Source of the DNA: Tetraselmis striata
Lineage: Eukaryota; Chlorophyta; Chlorodendrophyceae; Chlorodendrales; Chlorodendraceae
Reading direction: 5' to 3'
DNA: 64,000 nucleotides
Assembly: GCA_006384855.1 (NCBI GenBank)
Contig: VCJN01000583.1
Location: forward strand, 24,466 to 88,465
This document shows positions 61,101 through 64,000 of this stretch, one piece after another. Numbering within the stretch: position 1 is the stretch's first letter; each line of letters begins with the position of its first letter. The notes beneath the pieces are model-generated. The model made no database searches. It saw only the letters and a program-made list of their open reading frames with translations, and was not told the origin of the DNA. A program made the translations under genes and the position numbers.

Positions 61101-63766
61101 GCCCAGCGCCAGGTTCTGCCAGAAGGTCAGCGCTCTGCTGGCCATAGCCTGCTTGCAGATCAGCTCGCTGTCGTCAAGAGAGAAGGGGAGATGGGGGCAC
61201 ATGAGAGGCGGCATGGTGGGGGGTGAGGGGGGAGGTCAGCTGCTCAGAGGGCTCCAAACGGATACGCTGCCAGCGAGCATGGTGTCGTCGGCAGCGGCCA
61301 AGCAGCAGCCATCTCTCACCATCATCACCTCCCATCCATCCTTGCTCCACGCCGACACACACAGTACGCCTCCCAAGCTCTCTTAAGCCCCCTCTCCCCC
61401 CCCCCCCCCCCCCTACCCCAGCTGGCGCGCGGTGCTGCCAGCGCGTGGTCCTTCCCTCCCCTCTCCCCTTTCTGGCGCGTGCCGCACCTCACTCGCGCCG
61501 CCCAGCCAGCAAAGGCGGACGCCAAGGTGCGGTTCCGCCACAGCTTGACCGCCAGTGCCACCTTGTGCCGCTTCCGTGCCGTCTCCCTGAGGCCACGCAC
61601 AAATGGGGGCCAGGGGCGGGAGGGGGCCAGGAGCGGGAGGGGGTTCAGACAGAGGGGATTATAGGGGCATAAGAGGCGGTGACCTCAGGGGGGCTGGGAA
61701 GGGGGGGGGGGGGGGGGCGGGGGGGCGCACTCGACGCTCAGCTGCCAGCCGGCAAATGCGGAGCCAAGGCAAAGGTTCAGCCAGAATGTGATCGCCGCGA
61801 TTGCGCTCTCCCGCTTGGACACGAGCACCCTGGAGACCAAAGGGGTGATGGGGGGGGGGGGGGGGAGTGCCAATGGGGGCTATCCTTAGATGGCGGATGG
61901 CGGGCGGTAGCCAGCCAATGGCCGCCTGGCAGCTGGGCGCTGCGTGGCCCACAGGGGGAAGGGGGGCAGCGGCACAGGGTGGATGGCGGGCGCACCTCGC
62001 GCGGTGCTCCCAGCTGAAGAAGGCTACGGCCTTCCGCATGTTGCGCCAGTGCAGCAGCGCCAGCGTGGCGTTTTCCCGCTTGCGGCTCAGGTCGCTGCGG
62101 GCAGGCAGGAGGGGGGGGGGGGGGGGGGGGGTCAATGAGGGGGGCATTTGCGCCAGATTATGGCGTGGTGGCAGGGGGGGGGGGGGGGGGGCGCCGCTGG
62201 ATGCCCTTCAAGAGCTCCTAGTTTATGATCTAATGGGTTTGGATTCTCAATAAACTTAAATTCTTCATTGATTTTATCAGTATATACCTGTTTAGGTAAT
62301 AATAAAAATCCTAACTCTTTCAGATAATTTGCTCTATGAGTAGAGAAATTTCTTACGCGTGTAATATTTTTTTTCTTTTTCTGTATTTGATTAATCATAG
62401 CGAGACATTCATTTAATATAAATGAGGCTTGATCTTGTTTAGGAGTGGGGGGTTTTGGATTTTGTTTTTTTAGGGGGGGGGGGGGGGGGGAGCACACCGC
62501 GCCCGAAAGTGCCACCCCACCAGCGCGCTGCCCAGCGCCTGGTGGCGCCAGAAGAGCACCGCGTGCTCCATGCTGTCCAGCTTGGACTGCCTCCCCCTGC
62601 GCCGCACACGCACCCGACCCATCAGCAACGCCGCCCAGCACACACGACATGAACTATGCCATAACAAGGAAACGGTCCATAGCTCACTGGGTTGGCCATC
62701 AATTAAAGAAACAGGCTGAGGATTGTCAGAAAGGGAAACAAACCCTCCTCCCGTATAGATCGCAATCAAACCCGTAATAAACTTTTTTCTGTAACTCAAG
62801 TGGTTTCCTTTTCGGATTTTTTACTTACCAGCAGGCATCGTTATCTAATTTCTCAAAATTTGGAAAAATACTTGGATCGATGTATAACATCGCTCGAAAA
62901 ATAATTATTGGGTGGGTGTATACCATTGCTTGGAAATCAATTATTGGGTTGCTGTATAACATTCTTTGGAAAAATAGTTGGATTGGTGTACCTATAAGAT
63001 GCTTTCTTAGTATTGGACTCAATAACAGTGAATACTATACATATAATTGCCGTAGGCCACGGCCGACCTTAGTGGCAGCGCAGCCATCCAGCAGCGGCGC
63101 CCGTTGCTAGGCGGTATGCCACTGCGCGTGCTCTGTTCACGGGGGGTCAGGAGGCGGCACCCACCGCGTCCAGGTGGCCCACTGCCGGAGGGCGGCGCCC
63201 AGCTGCGCGTGGCGCCAGTGCCCAAGGGCGCGCATGAGCGCGCCGCGCTGCGCCGCCGCCTCCGCGGCAAACTCCTGCCAGCGCAGCCAGGCGCCCGCCA
63301 GCTGCCGCTGCCGCATGTGCTGCACTGCCTGTGCCACGCATGCACGCACGGACGCACGCACACAGGTTGATGGCCGCCTCACGTCGACCGAGGGAGGGAG
63401 GCGGGCGCTAGATCGGGCGGTCAAGTGTGGATAGGGTTTGGCAGGTCTTGCAAAACCTAAGCATTCATTTAAAACATCAGACTTGGAGTTTAACGGCCCT
63501 CTTGAAAATTCGATTATTCTAATATGATGGCATTCCAGGTTTCAGTTTTAGGGTTTGGTAGGTTTTACCACCCTGATGGGTGTGGTTATAGCAACATCTG
63601 CACAGAGTCAGAGGGAGGTGCGGGGCCGGGGGGGCGCAGGACCACAACGCACCCGTCGTGCCTTGGCGAGGCCCTCCTGCTTGGCGCCCTTCCAGAGCAC
63701 CCATGTCCAGAAGGACACCGCCAGCATGCGCTTGGCAAAGTAGTTGACCGAGTGGCGCAGGGAGGC
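49160..63766 (-). CDS. Sfi1-like (centrin-binding repeat) protein, 3' part, 25 exons
   Basis: Exons in transcript order are 63766-63653, 63328-63165, 62596-62498, 62094-61996, 61829-61731, 61586-61488, 61167-61069, 60972-60738, 60432-60256, 60054-59888, 58838-58742, 58645-58499, 58392-58241, 58055-57926, 57649-57400, 56309-56173, 56074-56004, 55362-55224, 54548-54453, 53817-53701, 52939-52861, 52413-52328, 51691-51523, 50465-50358 and 49417-49160 (TGA). Phases agree at all junctions except 52861/52413, where a small exon is probably missed. The 5' end is outside the window. The product (about 1130 residues here) is a long helix of degenerate repeats with paired Trp: AL..WR......A...W, for example RENATLALLHWRNMRKAVAF and ALSSWRAAALRRAF. 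In Sfi1 these bind centrin at spindle poles and basal bodies. The last two exons form a Ser/Arg-rich tail. The family call rests on repeat pattern, not on a globular domain. Confidence 0.8.
50880..51125. repeat. (GTACCA)n clusters with a perfect 16-bp palindrome, Sfi1-like intron
   Basis: ACCAGCAGCGAGTAGCGAGT followed by ACCAGT units occurs at about 50885, 50978 and 51098. A perfect palindrome, TAAGGATTAATCCTTA, lies at about 51001-51016. Related TACTGG/GTACCA sequence is also at about 43815-43900. Confidence 0.8.
62205..62465 (-). other. AT-rich island with an uninterrupted minus-strand frame, in an intron
   Basis: This AT-rich block sits between two G tracts in the intron between the exons at 62498 and 62094. 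On the minus strand one frame stays open throughout and reads like real protein (for example FILNECLAMINQIQKKKK and ELGFLLLPKQVYTDKINEEF). Composition and codon use are unlike the host gene. An insertion from an organelle or another AT-rich genome is possible; no homologue is recognised. Confidence 0.5.
62645..63055. other. Second AT-rich island, with a 39-bp tandem repeat
   Basis: This block lies in the next upstream intron (62597-63164). On the minus strand a short frame reads YRKKFITGLIAIYTGGG, then SLIDGQPSELWTVSLLW. At about 62878-62998 three 39-bp units give a 13-residue repeat on the plus strand (LYNI.WK.IIGWV). The composition matches the island at 62205-62465. Confidence 0.5.
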
Positions 63767-64000
63767 CTGGTGGGGGGGGAGGGGGGGGAGGGGGGTCCCA
63801 GTGAGTCAGGAGTCAGGACACAGCACCGCAGCTGCCGGGAGCAAGCAATACGCAATAGAGATGCTTTCTTATAACAAACGACCTGGAAGGACACATCTCG
63901 CGCTCGATGGCGCTACATTTGAGTATGTTTAAGCTTTCGCTTCAGCATAAAAGAGGAGACCGAGGTTGAGCTGCCACCGGTCACGCGATATTATATTATA

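Overview
This window looks like nuclear DNA from a GC-rich, intron-rich eukaryote. Genes are split into many small exons with GT-AG introns. Microsatellites, minisatellites and long G/C homopolymers are everywhere. LINE and DIRS-like elements are present, and there are Sfi1-type repeats and large repeat proteins. A unicellular alga, perhaps of the prasinophyte or green lineage, fits best. That is an impression from style, not a proven identification. No bacterial operons, rRNA or convincing tRNA were seen.

Layout. (1) 1-12894, plus strand: the 3' part of a giant NHL-repeat gene. Seventeen exons join in perfect phase (2011 codons to the stop) and encode a string of six-bladed NHL propellers separated by Pro-rich linkers. 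(2) 12895-19365: gene-poor DNA with a 5'-truncated LINE carrying RNase H and a restriction-like endonuclease, an interstitial TTAGG-type array, and an 890-bp element with ~90-bp terminal inverted repeats. (3) 19366-31391, minus strand: a 12-exon gene (about 1911 residues) with a GYF-like domain and a 4.5-kb exon of ~30 Pro/Ala-rich tandem repeats. (4) 34003-36797, plus strand: a complete nine-exon D-isomer 2-hydroxyacid dehydrogenase-like gene (316 residues) whose expected catalytic histidine is tyrosine. (5) 36798-42900: repeats, a 67-bp minisatellite and a DIRS-like retroelement fossil. (6) 43201-47565, plus strand: first and last exons of a TENA/heme-oxygenase-fold protein, with a foldback element between them. 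(7) 49160-63766, minus strand: the 3' part of an Sfi1-like, probably centrin-binding repeat gene with 25 recognised exons.

The most unusual shared feature is a long sense-strand poly(C) tract directly after the 5' splice site in about twenty introns of three unrelated genes. It is sometimes so close that the donor reads GTCCCC or apparently GC. The four best genes do not form a pathway. The NHL protein is a scaffold-type propeller array, the Sfi1-like protein is expected at centrosomes or basal bodies, the GYF-like protein may bind Pro-rich ligands, and the dehydrogenase-like and TENA-like proteins are metabolic folds.
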